Source: Defluviitaleaceae bacterium (GTDB lineage Bacteria > Bacillota > Clostridia > Lachnospirales > WRAA01). Taken from it: a stretch of DNA of 14,183 nt. This document shows positions 1 to 7,270 of the stretch, piece by piece. Under the pieces are notes generated by a model, which ran no database searches, was not told the DNA's origin, and saw nothing but the letters and a program-made list of their open reading frames with translations. The stretch covers positions 1-14,183 of the forward strand of contig WRAA01000021.1 in the NCBI GenBank assembly GCA_009780445.1. Reading direction: 5' to 3'. Both the position numbers and the translations under genes were made by a program. Numbering within the stretch: the first letter of the stretch is position 1; every line of letters starts with the position of its first letter.

Positions 1-134
1 GGCTTGTCTTTTTCGCGTATGGCGTCGTCAACTCCGTCTAGCGTGCCTAATGGGCACGCGTCGTTGTCGTTTCCTAGCCCTACGCAAAAAATCCCGCGCC
101 TGATGGGACGGTTTTCAACCGGATCAGCTATAGT
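1..134 (-). mobile_element. Palindromic MITE-like element, copy A (truncated by window edge)
   Basis: On the minus strand this reads ACTATAGC, 8 nt, TTGAAAAC, a T-rich arm, then a 56-nt core (22-77), then a right arm that runs off the window start. The core has two modules of the form CTAGGA-N6-GACGACGC with small deviations (CTAGGA/AACGACGC and CTAGAC/GACGACGC). They are separated by 16 nt that form a hairpin, GCGTGCC/GGCACGC. The arms pair next to the core (TTTTTTGCGTA with TACGCGAAAAA). Its 57-nt left arm aligns without gaps in its outer part to copy D at the other end of the window. No coding sequence is seen. The presumed junction is CTATAGC preceded by TTA. That it is mobile is inferred from the other copies. 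Confidence 0.7.
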
Positions 135-144
135 AAACTAGGTT

Positions 145-198
145 GCGAACATAACAACAGCGTGAGTTCAGTTGAACCCACGCTGTTGTTATGTTCGC
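145..198. repeat. Perfect 20-bp inverted repeat (long hairpin)
   Basis: Arms 145-164 and 179-198 are exact reverse complements over 20 bp, from GCGAAC to GTTCGC. The 14-nt loop itself contains GTTCA/TGAAC. It lies between element copy A and the 3' end of the chemotaxis gene. No T-run follows on either strand, so a standard intrinsic terminator is not supported. It could still act as a 3' stabilising or transcript-ending structure for the minus-strand gene. Confidence 0.75.
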
Positions 199-199
199 G

Positions 200-305
200 A
201 TATCGCAGTTCCGCTTGGCGCTAAGCTTCATCGTTCGCCGGAAACCGCAGTGAACCATTGCGGTTCCGGCTCCGATTCAGCAAGTGTCAAGTGGAACTGC
301 GATAT
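200..305. repeat. Nested inverted repeats abutting the chemotaxis gene stop
   Basis: The outer arms 200-217 and 288-305 match in 17 of 18 positions (ATATCGCAGTTCC-CTTG). Inside them, 237-249 and 259-270 form a second hairpin (GCCGGAAACCGCA/TGCGGTTCCGGC, one bulged base). The outer right arm touches the minus-strand stop codon at 305-307. The layout resembles a short palindromic insertion, but I find neither the 56-nt core seen in the other elements nor a clear target duplication. A 3'-end structure for the receptor transcript is the alternative. Confidence 0.65.
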
Positions 306-2593
306 TATCTGAGTTTGAAGGATGCAACGAGCTGTTGCAGCACTTCGGCCTGTGCCGAAAGCTCCTGCGATGCGGCGGCAGTTTCCTCGGAAACGGCCGA
401 ATTGTCCTGCACCACTCTGGAGATCTGTTCAAGGCCTTGGCTCACTTGAGAGATAGCTTCCGCTTGGTCGTTCGACGCGGCACTGATGCCGTTGATGATG
501 TCGGCCACTTCCGCGGCGTTCTTCACAATCGTGGCCAGGGACACCGATGTCACCTCGGCGATGGACGATCCCGCTTCAACCTGGCTGATAGAGTCTTGGA
601 TCAGCTTGGTAGTCTCTTCCGCGGATGTTTGGCTTCGGCCCGCAAGCGTGCGCACTTCGTCGGCAACAACGCTGAAGCCCTTTCCGTGTTCGCCGGCGCG
701 AGCCGCCTCGACGGAAGCGTTAAGCGCAAGCAAGTTCGTCTGGAAGGCGATGTTCTGGATCGTGCTGACGATACCGGTGACAGCCTTGGACGATTCGTTG
801 ATCTGCTCCATAGCCTGCACCATCTGCGTCATAGAGTTGCTGCCTTCCTTCGCGTTAACGGTGGAGGTGTTGGAAAGCTCGCTGGCCGTAACGGCGTGCT
901 GGGCGTTCTGCTGTGTCTGCTGGTTGATCATGTCTACGGAGGCGTTCAGCTCTTCGACAGAGCTTGCCTGTTCCTGCGCGCCGTTGGCCAGAGCCTGTGC
1001 GCTGATGGAGATCTGCTTGGCGCCCGCCAGCACCTGCACGGACGAAGTGGAGATCTCTGTCATCGTCTTGTTGAGGCTGTCGTAGATATTGTTGATAGAT
1101 TCCTTGATCGCGTTGAAGTTGCCCACGTACTCGCGGGAGATGTTGCCCGTAAGGTCTCCCTTGGAGATGAGCGCCAAATTGTCGCGGATCTCGTTGATGT
1201 AGATGGACAGGGTTTCGATGGTGCCGTTTACCGCAACCTTGATCTTGAGGAAGTCTCCAGCGTAGTTGCCCGCCACGTTCTGGCTGAAGTCTCCGCGTGA
1301 GAGGCTTCCCATTACGTTGCGTATCTCGGAGAGCGGCACGTCCACGGCGGCGGCGATGTCGTTCAGGCCGACCATGATCTTGTTCCATCCGCCCGGATAC
1401 TTTGCCGCGTCAACCTTGAAGTTAAGCTCGCCCTTTTCGGCGGCGGCCTTGATCATTGCGTCTATCTCGCTGCTCACAGCTTCAAGGCTGGCCTTGAGAG
1501 CATCTGTGGCTTCGTTGAGGATGGCCTTCTTGCCCGGCAGCTTTTCCAGACTTACGTCAAACTTACCGTCGCCGATGCTCTTTAGGATATCAATGACGTT
1601 CAACAGATCTCTGACGAAGCCGTCGGTGAATTTGTTCAGGCTTGTCACCATCTCGTTGTAGCTGCCTTGGTACTTAGCGGCATTGATGCGGTAGTCGACG
1701 TCGCCCTTTACGTTGGCTTCGTGGGCGAACACGTTTACGTCGTCAACAATGCCCTTTATGGTGTCCACCAAGTTGTAGATATCCGACGTAAGGTTGCCGA
1801 TCTCGTCCCTTGTGAGGGTGCTGCGGTTCATGTTGAAGTTAAGATGCCCGGCGGAAACGCTTCCCGTAAGCTTCACAAGATTCTGTATCGGCTTGGAGAT
1901 AACGCCGGCGATGAACAGGGCTATCGCGCCGGCCACAAGTATGATGACGGCCGCGATGATGACGATTGTGATAATGGCGGCATTTGCGCTCTCCTGTATC
2001 GCGGCTGTGCCCGTGGCCTTGGCGTTGCTTGTCATGTTGACCATGTAGGCTGTTTCAGCCACGATGGCAGTGACAACTTCCGCGCCGTCTGTGATAGCTT
2101 GCAGTGCGCTCGCGTGGTTGCCCTGGTACGCGTACAGCTGAGCCCGCTCGAAGATGTCCCAGTATGCCATAAGCTGGATGCGCACGCTCGCGCTCATGCC
2201 CAGGCAGAGGTCGCGCCATGCTTGATCCTGGCCCGGCTGGCTGTTGGTGCTGTGGTCATAATCGGCAAGTGCTTGGAGAGCGAGTTCAAGCATTACGTCT
2301 GCTTCCGCGCGCAGTGCGCTGAGCGCGGCTGTGCGCTCGGCGGCGTCGCTGTCCGGCCTTGCGGCGTGCATAACCGATGCCGTAGCGGCGCGGCGCAGTG
2401 CGCGGATCTCGCTTCGCGCTTCGCTGGAAGCAACATAGCGCGCCACGGAGCCTGCGAAGAGGGTATCGTAGTCTCTTATCACTGTGGAAAGCTGTGCCAC
2501 CGCTAGTATAGCAAGTATAAGTGCCAGTACGATGACTACGCCAAAGCCCAGGATGAGCTTGGATTTAATCTTCAAATTGCGGAACCAATGCAT
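305..2593 (-). CDS. Methyl-accepting chemotaxis protein with multiple HAMP-like repeats
   Basis: A transmembrane chemoreceptor of 762 aa that would signal to CheA/CheW. A first membrane helix is at residues 11-35. An extracytoplasmic helical region of about 170 residues follows, then a second helix at 206-232 and a HAMP domain at about 230-285. Residues 290-515 hold recurring HAMP-like segments marked by GD-[VFL]-type turns (GDVDYRI, GDGKFDV, GELNFKV, RGDFSQNV, KGDLTGNI). The signalling tip at 616-651 carries the family hallmark NLLALNASVEAARAGE followed by VVADEVRTLA. There is no C-terminal CheR/CheB tether pentapeptide. The start chosen is the ATG at 2593, because GGAGGT lies 7 nt upstream on the minus strand; an upstream in-frame ATG at 2677 lies in or above the promoter. 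The ligand cannot be read from the sequence. Confidence 0.93.
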   Translation of the reverse strand: MHWFRNLKIKSKLILGFGVVIVLALILAILAVAQLSTVIRDYDTLFAGSVARYVASSEARSEIRALRRAATASVMHAARPDSDAAERTAALSALRAEADVMLELALQALADYDHSTNSQPGQDQAWRDLCLGMSASVRIQLMAYWDIFERAQLYAYQGNHASALQAITDGAEVVTAIVAETAYMVNMTSNAKATGTAAIQESANAAIITIVIIAAVIILVAGAIALFIAGVISKPIQNLVKLTGSVSAGHLNFNMNRSTLTRDEIGNLTSDIYNLVDTIKGIVDDVNVFAHEANVKGDVDYRINAAKYQGSYNEMVTSLNKFTDGFVRDLLNVIDILKSIGDGKFDVSLEKLPGKKAILNEATDALKASLEAVSSEIDAMIKAAAEKGELNFKVDAAKYPGGWNKIMVGLNDIAAAVDVPLSEIRNVMGSLSRGDFSQNVAGNYAGDFLKIKVAVNGTIETLSIYINEIRDNLALISKGDLTGNISREYVGNFNAIKESINNIYDSLNKTMTEISTSSVQVLAGAKQISISAQALANGAQEQASSVEELNASVDMINQQTQQNAQHAVTASELSNTSTVNAKEGSNSMTQMVQAMEQINESSKAVTGIVSTIQNIAFQTNLLALNASVEAARAGEHGKGFSVVADEVRTLAGRSQTSAEETTKLIQDSISQVEAGSSIAEVTSVSLATIVKNAAEVADIINGISAASNDQAEAISQVSQGLEQISRVVQDNSAVSEETAAASQELSAQAEVLQQLVASFKLR

Positions 2594-2648
2594 TATAGTT
2601 ACCTCCTGATGATTAATAACGACATACCTATGTAAATCAGGCATGTTT

Positions 2649-2677
2649 AGTATAGCATAGGTTAACCGATAAAACAA
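2649..2677 (-). promoter_or_regulatory. Sigma-A-type promoter of the chemotaxis gene
   Basis: On the minus strand TTGTTT (2672-2677) lies 17 nt upstream of TATACT (2649-2654). TGC immediately precedes the -10, making an extended -10. The predicted transcript starts about 50 nt upstream of the ATG at 2593. Confidence 0.65.
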
Positions 2678-2707
2678 GCAGATAATTTAACAAATTGTAC
2701 ACAAAAT

Positions 2708-2723
2708 TTGCATAAAGATGCAA
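2708..2723 (-). terminator. Weak terminator-like hairpin after phosphohexomutase gene
   Basis: TTGCAT/ATGCAA form a 6-bp stem with a 4-nt loop, 12 nt past the stop codon on the minus strand. It is followed by the T-containing stretch ATTTTGTG. The stem is short and AT-rich, so termination would be inefficient. It sits between the stop of the upstream gene and the promoter of the chemotaxis gene. Confidence 0.35.
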
Positions 2724-2735
2724 GTCTTGATATGT

Positions 2736-4472
2736 TTATTCGACATTGTGGGCTTCGGCCAGCATTCCGTCCGCAAGGCGTTTTACTTTTGCCTCGGCCT
2801 CGCTGTGGCTGCCGGCCTTTACGCCGAAGTAGAACTTGATTTTTGGCTCTGTGCCGGAAGGGCGCACGGCCGCCCAGCCGCCGTCCTCCAGCTCGTAGAG
2901 CAGCACGTTGGAGCGCGGCTGGCCGGTGCTTGTCTGCGCCCCCGTGGTGATGTCGGTGCGGGTGTCGCTGTCGATGTCGGACAGAGCCAAGACCTTTTCG
3001 CCGCCGATCTGCTCCGGCGGGTTGCCGCGGAAGTGTTCCATAATGCGCGATATCTTGCGGCCGCCCTCGATGCCCGCGAAGTTAAGCGACACGGTATGCT
3101 CGCGGAAGTAGCCGTACTTCTCGCAGATCTCGTTAATGCCGTCAAGAAGGGTCAAACCGCGGGCCTTGTACGCCGCGGTTATCTCGCACACCAGCAAGGC
3201 CGCAACCACGCTGTCCTTGTCGCGCCCGTGTTCGCCCACGAGGTAGCCGATGCTCTCTTCGTAGCCGAACAGGAACTTGTGGCTGTTGCCGTCCTCCTCA
3301 AGCTTGCGAACCTTGCCGCCGATGAACTTAAAGCCCGTGAGCACTTCAAAGTACGACACGCCGGCGCGTTCGGCGATCTCCTTCGTAAGCCGCGACGACA
3401 CTATCGTGCTGATGATCGCGCCGTTGCGGGGCAGTGTGCCGGCCTTGGTCTGTTCGGTGACGATGTATTCGGCGATGAGCGCGCCAACTTGGTTGCCCGA
3501 AAGCAGGACATACCCGCCCTTGCCGTCCGGCGTCTGCACGCCCAGCCTGTCGCCGTCCGGGTCTGTGGCCAGTACAACATCCGCGCCCACCTTGTGCGCA
3601 AGCTCCAGCGGAAGCGGCCACGACGCGGGATCCTCCGGGTTCGGATAACCGATTGTGGTGAAGTTTGGGTCGGGCTGTTCCTGTTCGCGCACGATGTTGA
3701 TGTTGGTGAAGCCGGCCTCTTGCAGAACGCGGCGCACAAAGACGTTGCCCGCGCCGTTAAACGGTGTGTACACCACGGAGATGTCGCCGTGCTTCTTGGC
3801 GTATTCCGCGTTTTGCGAAGTTGCCAGCACACGGCGGACGAACTCATCGTCCACATCCGCGCCGCATACGTTGTACAGGCCGGCCTTACGCGCTTCGTCC
3901 TCCTGCGCAATCTTTATCTGCGTGAAGCTGCTTACCTTCAGCACTTCGGCGATGATGGCCTCGTCCTGCGGGAAGGGAACCTGCGCGCCGTCGCTCCAGA
4001 ATACCTTGTAGCCGTTGTAGTCCTTGGGGTTGTGGCTGGCGGTGACAACAATGCCGGCGGTACAGCCAAGGTGCCGCACCGCGAAGGACAGCAGGGGCGT
4101 GGGGCGCAGGCTGTCGAACACATAGGTCTTGATGCCGTTGCCGTTAAGCACCAGAGCGGTTTCCTTTGAAAACTCCGCCGAGTTGTGCCGCGAATCGTGC
4201 GCGATAACCACGCCGCGCGCGGCCATGTCGCCGCCTTCGGCCAAGATATAGTTGGCCAGCCCCTGCGTCGCACAGCGGATCGTGTAGACGTTCATGCGGT
4301 TTGTGCCGGCCGCCATTATGCCGCGCAGGCCGCCCGTGCCGAACTCCAGGTTCTTGTGAAAACGCTCCTCGATCTCGCGCTCGTCCCCCGAAATCCCGGC
4401 CAGCTCCGCCTTTGTCGTTTCGTCAATATAAGCATCGTCAAGCCAGCGCCGGTAGATCTGTTGGTACTCCAT
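2736..4472 (-). CDS. pgcA: Alpha-phosphoglucomutase / phosphomannomutase
   Basis: Interconverts hexose 1- and 6-phosphates, probably glucose-1-P and glucose-6-P for glycan and UDP-glucose synthesis, in the cytoplasm. At 578 aa it matches the PgcA-type alpha-phosphohexomutases. All four family motifs are intact: the phosphoserine loop TASHNP (Ser146), the metal loop DPDGDR (304-309), the sugar-binding loop GYEESIG (403-409) and the phosphate-binding loop RPSGTEPK (537-544). The start ATG at 4472 is preceded by AAGGAG 8 nt upstream. It has its own promoter and is transcribed divergently from spoVAA. Glucose versus mannose specificity cannot be settled from sequence alone; the PgcA-like length favours glucose. 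Confidence 0.93.
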   Translation of the reverse strand: MEYQQIYRRWLDDAYIDETTKAELAGISGDEREIEERFHKNLEFGTGGLRGIMAAGTNRMNVYTIRCATQGLANYILAEGGDMAARGVVIAHDSRHNSAEFSKETALVLNGNGIKTYVFDSLRPTPLLSFAVRHLGCTAGIVVTASHNPKDYNGYKVFWSDGAQVPFPQDEAIIAEVLKVSSFTQIKIAQEDEARKAGLYNVCGADVDDEFVRRVLATSQNAEYAKKHGDISVVYTPFNGAGNVFVRRVLQEAGFTNINIVREQEQPDPNFTTIGYPNPEDPASWPLPLELAHKVGADVVLATDPDGDRLGVQTPDGKGGYVLLSGNQVGALIAEYIVTEQTKAGTLPRNGAIISTIVSSRLTKEIAERAGVSYFEVLTGFKFIGGKVRKLEEDGNSHKFLFGYEESIGYLVGEHGRDKDSVVAALLVCEITAAYKARGLTLLDGINEICEKYGYFREHTVSLNFAGIEGGRKISRIMEHFRGNPPEQIGGEKVLALSDIDSDTRTDITTGAQTSTGQPRSNVLLYELEDGGWAAVRPSGTEPKIKFYFGVKAGSHSEAEAKVKRLADGMLAEAHNVE

Positions 4473-4490
4473 TGCATCGTCTCCTTAATG

Positions 4491-4515
4491 TGTATAGTAT
4501 TGACACTATTATACA
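4491..4515. promoter_or_regulatory. Dyad overlapping the pgcA -10 (possible operator)
   Basis: TGTATA (4491-4496) and TATACA (4510-4515) form a 6-bp dyad with a 13-nt centre that includes AGTATTGACACT. It covers the -10 and the start of the pgcA transcript. Position and symmetry fit a repressor site, but no regulator is identifiable and an AT-rich dyad could arise by chance. Confidence 0.25.
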
Positions 4516-4536
4516 GCGTGTCGCCCAATTTAACAA
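4508..4536 (-). promoter_or_regulatory. Sigma-A promoter of pgcA
   Basis: On the minus strand TTGTTA (4531-4536), a 17-nt spacer and a perfect TATAAT (4508-4513). The transcript would begin near 4501, about 29 nt upstream of the ATG. Confidence 0.75.
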
Positions 4537-4576
4537 GAGCAGAATAATTTTACGCCATACGACAAAGACTTGCTGT

Positions 4577-5203
4577 ATGGACATTTATATCAAGCTCAAG
4601 AAGAAGGCAAGCCTGAGCGGCGTTGAACACGTGTGTATCAAGGATGTAGCGGAGGTTGTGGCCACGGCGGATGTGGCGCAGAAGCTGGAGGCCGCGCGTC
4701 TGCTGGATCCGGACACGCGGGCGAACGGACGCTACTTAGTGTCCGCGGCTGATGTGGTCAAGCTGGTGAAGAAGGCCTACCCCGACGCGTCGGTGTCGAA
4801 CCTTGGCGAACAGGACACCCTTGTGGAATACTCAACAACGCACACCCACGAGCCGGCGTGGATCAGATGGGGCAAGATCATCACCATATCCTCCGTACTC
4901 TTCGTAGGTTCGGCGACGGCCATCATGAGCTTCCACAACGACGCGGAGATCCCCAAGGTCTTTCGCAGCGTGTTCGAGATGATCTTCGGCTATGCCAGCG
5001 ACAACCCGACGCTTATCGAAGCGTCCTACTCCGTAGGCCTGGCCGCCGGCATTATCATCTTCTTCAACCACGCGCTGGGGCGCAAGATCACCGACGACCC
5101 TACGCCGATCGAGGTTCAGATGTCGCTGTATGACAACGAGGTGTCGGACACGCTGATAGACATTCTGGAGCGGCAGAAGGAAGGCAGACATGGAGGCTCT
5201 TAG
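4577..5203 (+). CDS. spoVAA: Stage V sporulation protein AA
   Basis: A 208-aa inner-membrane protein of the spore DPA (dipicolinic acid) transport machinery, close to the usual length of about 206. The N-terminal half (1-95) is soluble and starts MDIYIKLKKKASL. Membrane segments lie near 99-119 and 149-165. The charged C-terminus contains TDDPTPIEVQMSLYDNE, typical of the family. The ATG at 4577 is chosen from homologous N-termini. No Shine-Dalgarno is visible before it (GACTTGCTGT), although the other spoVA genes here have one. It overlaps spoVAB by 14 nt. No confident sigma-G promoter was found in the 104 bp upstream. Confidence 0.88.
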   Translation: MDIYIKLKKKASLSGVEHVCIKDVAEVVATADVAQKLEAARLLDPDTRANGRYLVSAADVVKLVKKAYPDASVSNLGEQDTLVEYSTTHTHEPAWIRWGKIITISSVLFVGSATAIMSFHNDAEIPKVFRSVFEMIFGYASDNPTLIEASYSVGLAAGIIIFFNHALGRKITDDPTPIEVQMSLYDNEVSDTLIDILERQKEGRHGGS

Positions 5204-5624
5204 GACGGCGGCCGCCATATTCTACGGCGTTGCGTCGGGGGCCGTAATATCGGCGGCGGTGTTCGCGTTTATCTCCGCAATAGGGCTGGTGACGCGGCTG
5301 GCGCAGAAAACGCGCACCGAGGCGAAGATCATTTGGTACGAATCGGCCATTATGGCGGGCGGGATATTCGGTGCGGGGCTGAACCTGTTTGAGTTCTCGT
5401 TGAACGCTTCGCCGTTTTTGGGCGGGGCGGCTCTGGTGCTGTGGGGGCTTGCGGCGGGCGTGTTCTACGGCTGTCTGGCCATGAGCATCGCCGAGGTGCT
5501 GGACGTTATCCCCATCTTGGCGCGGCGCGCGCGGATCAAGTACGGCCTGCGCGTTATAGTGGTGACAATCGCCTGCGGCAAGATGACCGGCGCGTTGCTG
5601 TACTTTTTCGTAGTGAATACGTAG
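5190..5624 (+). CDS. spoVAB: Stage V sporulation protein AB
   Basis: A 144-aa very hydrophobic protein, matching the usual length of about 141. It has four membrane spans near residues 8-34, 51-70, 76-100 and 119-142. The family segments YESAIMAGGIFG and GLAAGVFYGCLA are visible, and it ends KMTGALLYFFVVNT. It is part of the spoVA machinery. Its start lies inside the end of spoVAA, with AAGGAAGG just upstream, so translation is probably coupled. The next gene follows after 15 nt. Confidence 0.88.
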   Translation: MEALRTAAAIFYGVASGAVISAAVFAFISAIGLVTRLAQKTRTEAKIIWYESAIMAGGIFGAGLNLFEFSLNASPFLGGAALVLWGLAAGVFYGCLAMSIAEVLDVIPILARRARIKYGLRVIVVTIACGKMTGALLYFFVVNT

Positions 5625-5639
5625 CATTTAGGAGGGCTT

Positions 5640-6086
5640 ATGAACAACAGTAAGCAGGAGCAGGCAAGGTTTGCGCAGATGGTCAAGGCGGCTTCGCCCG
5701 ACAGCCGGCTGGCTCTGGACTGCGCCCGGGCGTTTGTGGTGGGCGGCGCGATATGCACCGTGGGGCAGTTTATCACAAACAGCTTTATGAGCTATGGTTT
5801 TGTCAAGACAGACGCGTCCATGTACACGGCGGTGATACTGATATTTTTTGGCGTGTTGCTGACGGGCATCGGCGTGTATGACAATCTGGGGAAGTTCGCG
5901 GGAGCGGGTTCCTTCGTGCCTATCACGGGTTTTGCCAACGCCATGGCCGCGCCCGCCATCGAGTATAAGCGCGAAGGTTATGTGCTGGGCGTCGGCGCGA
6001 AGATGTTCATTGTGGCAGGCCCCGTGATTGTGTACGGCATTGCCGCGTCAGTGGTTTGCGGCGCGGTCTACTATATTATAACCTGA
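5640..6086 (+). CDS. spoVAC: Stage V sporulation protein AC (DPA channel component)
   Basis: A 148-aa membrane protein (family about 150). In Bacillus, SpoVAC behaves as a mechanosensitive channel that releases DPA during germination. Spans lie near 30-50, 61-80, 85-106 and 121-147. Recognisable segments are VGGAICTVGQFI, FGVLLTGIGVYD, GAGSFVPITGFANA and GVGAKMFIVAGPVIVYG. TAGGAGG precedes the ATG by 5 nt. It is separated from spoVAD by 167 nt of hairpin-rich DNA, unlike the tight spacing elsewhere in the cluster. Confidence 0.93.
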   Translation: MNNSKQEQARFAQMVKAASPDSRLALDCARAFVVGGAICTVGQFITNSFMSYGFVKTDASMYTAVILIFFGVLLTGIGVYDNLGKFAGAGSFVPITGFANAMAAPAIEYKREGYVLGVGAKMFIVAGPVIVYGIAASVVCGAVYYIIT

Positions 6087-6226
6087 GTTCGACGAAGGCG
6101 AACCAGCCGCATAAGCGGCTGAAAATGCGAAGCATTTTTTGGGTTATCCGCAGAATTTGCGGTGATCTTTCCGCAAATTGTGCGGATGTAATCAAAGTTC
6201 GATGAATGGGTTTTGTTCATCGAACT
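6086..6226. repeat. Hairpin cluster between spoVAC and spoVAD
   Basis: Five inverted repeats are packed into 141 nt. (1) AGCCGC/GCGGCT at 6105-6120. (2) AAAATGC/GCATTTT at 6122-6138, followed by more Ts, which is terminator-like. (3) ATCCGCA (6146-6152) with TGCGGAT (6181-6187), enclosing (4) AATTTGCGG/CCGCAAATT at 6154-6179. (5) A perfect 11-bp AGTTCGATGAA/TTCATCGAACT at 6196-6226. The first bases, AGTTCGACGAA (6086-6096), repeat one arm of (5) with one change, so they could pair with its far arm and enclose the whole block. No ORF is supported here. It may be a degenerate palindromic insertion or an attenuating or processing region inside the spoVA operon. Confidence 0.65.
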
Positions 6227-6253
6227 AACGTCATTATAAGGTGAGGGCGGCGC

Positions 6254-7270
6254 ATGAACAAGAATCTTGGCAGACAGTCAGTAGCGTTTGAGAACTGCAT
6301 AACCGTCACGTCGGTGGCGTCGGTCGTGGGCAAGAAGGAGGGCGAAGGCCCGCTGGGCGCGCGCTTCGACGAAGTACACGAGGACGCCATGCTCGGCAAG
6401 AAAAGCTGGGAGCAGGGCGAGGCGGAGTTTCTGAAGAAGGCTCTGGAGAAGGCGGCGGAGAAGGCAAGCCTTACGCAAGCCGACATCGACTACGTTGTGG
6501 CCGGTGATCTTATGAACCAGTCAACATCATCGTCCTTTGTGCTTCGCGACATGCCCGTGCCGTTCTTCGGCATATTCGGCGCGTGTTCGGCCTTTGGCGA
6601 AGGGCTGGGGCTGGGTTCGGTGATTCTGGACGGCGGCTTTGCGCGGCACGTGCTTGTGGGCGCGGCCAGCCACTTCTGCGCGGCGGAGAAGCAGTTCCGC
6701 TTTCCGCTGGAGCTGGGCGGCCAACGCCCGCTTACGGCCACATGGACGGTGACGGGCGCGGGCGCGGCAGTGCTTAGCCTTGGCGGCGAGGGACCCTATG
6801 TGCGGGGCATCACCACGGGCAAGATTATCGACATGGGCGTGAAGGACATGGCCAACATGGGCGCGGCAATGGCTCCGGCGGCGGCGGACACCATGGCGGC
6901 GCACCTGCGCGAGTTTGGGCGGTCCCCCGGATACTACGATGTGATCGCCACGGGGGATCTGGGTTATGTCGGGCGGGAGCTTGTTGTGGAGCTGATGGCG
7001 GAGCAGGGTTACGACATCCGCGCGAACTACACCGACTGCGGCATAGAGATCTACGACCAACAGACGCAGGACACCCACAGCGGCGGCAGCGGATGTGCCT
7101 GCTCCGCGGTGACGTTTGCGGCGATGTACTATCCAAAGCTGGTGAGCGGCGAGCTGCGGCGCGTGCTGCTGATCCCCACAGGTGCGCTGGGCAACCAGAC
7201 CACCGCATTGCAGGGCGAGAGCATCCCGGGCATTGCCCATGCCGTTGTGATCGAAAGCGCGGGCGCGTAA
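6254..7270 (+). CDS. spoVAD: Stage V sporulation protein AD (thiolase-fold DPA-binding protein)
   Basis: A 338-aa thiolase/ketosynthase-fold protein of the expected length. In Bacillus, SpoVAD is a soluble, membrane-associated protein that binds DPA directly and is needed for its uptake into the forespore. The cysteine-bearing segment FFGIFGACSAFGEG (Cys111) corresponds to the thiolase nucleophile position. SGGSGCACSA lies at 276-285, and PTGALGNQTTALQGE near the C-terminus is a strong family signature. The ATG at 6254 has AAGGTGAG upstream. The stop overlaps the next start by one base (TAATG). No spoVAE follows, which is unusual for the cluster. Confidence 0.93.
   Translation: MNKNLGRQSVAFENCITVTSVASVVGKKEGEGPLGARFDEVHEDAMLGKKSWEQGEAEFLKKALEKAAEKASLTQADIDYVVAGDLMNQSTSSSFVLRDMPVPFFGIFGACSAFGEGLGLGSVILDGGFARHVLVGAASHFCAAEKQFRFPLELGGQRPLTATWTVTGAGAAVLSLGGEGPYVRGITTGKIIDMGVKDMANMGAAMAPAAADTMAAHLREFGRSPGYYDVIATGDLGYVGRELVVELMAEQGYDIRANYTDCGIEIYDQQTQDTHSGGSGCACSAVTFAAMYYPKLVSGELRRVLLIPTGALGNQTTALQGESIPGIAHAVVIESAGA

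Noticed and set aside
22..77. CRISPR-like or integron attC-like repeat
   Set aside because: Copies are dispersed, in both orientations, without spacers, and lack the attC core sites; no cas or integrase gene is present.
284..1300. Long open frame on the plus strand opposite the chemotaxis gene
   Set aside because: Shadow of the conserved MCP signalling domain; composition rich in His, Arg and Gly with no family resemblance.
2664..2671. CCGATAA sequence resembling a flagellar sigma-D -10 near the chemotaxis gene
   Set aside because: It is on the plus strand, pointing away from the receptor gene, and has no TAAA at the required distance.
2594..2677. N-terminal extension of the chemotaxis protein from an upstream ATG
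   Set aside because: It would place the start inside the -35 of the promoter; the ATG at 2593 has an ideal GGAGGT and directly precedes the first membrane helix.
2718..4169. Long open frame on the plus strand opposite the phosphohexomutase gene
   Set aside because: Antisense shadow of a gene with all family motifs; GC-rich third positions keep the reverse frame open. No recognisable domain or ribosome binding site.
4500..4505. Perfect TTGACA on the plus strand before spoVAA as a sigma-A -35
   Set aside because: No -10-like hexamer at 16-18 nt downstream; the region is better explained by the minus-strand pgcA promoter.
6232..6238. CATTATA as a sigma-G -10 for spoVAD
   Set aside because: No matching -35 at 16-18 nt, and the transcript would start inside or after the ribosome binding site.
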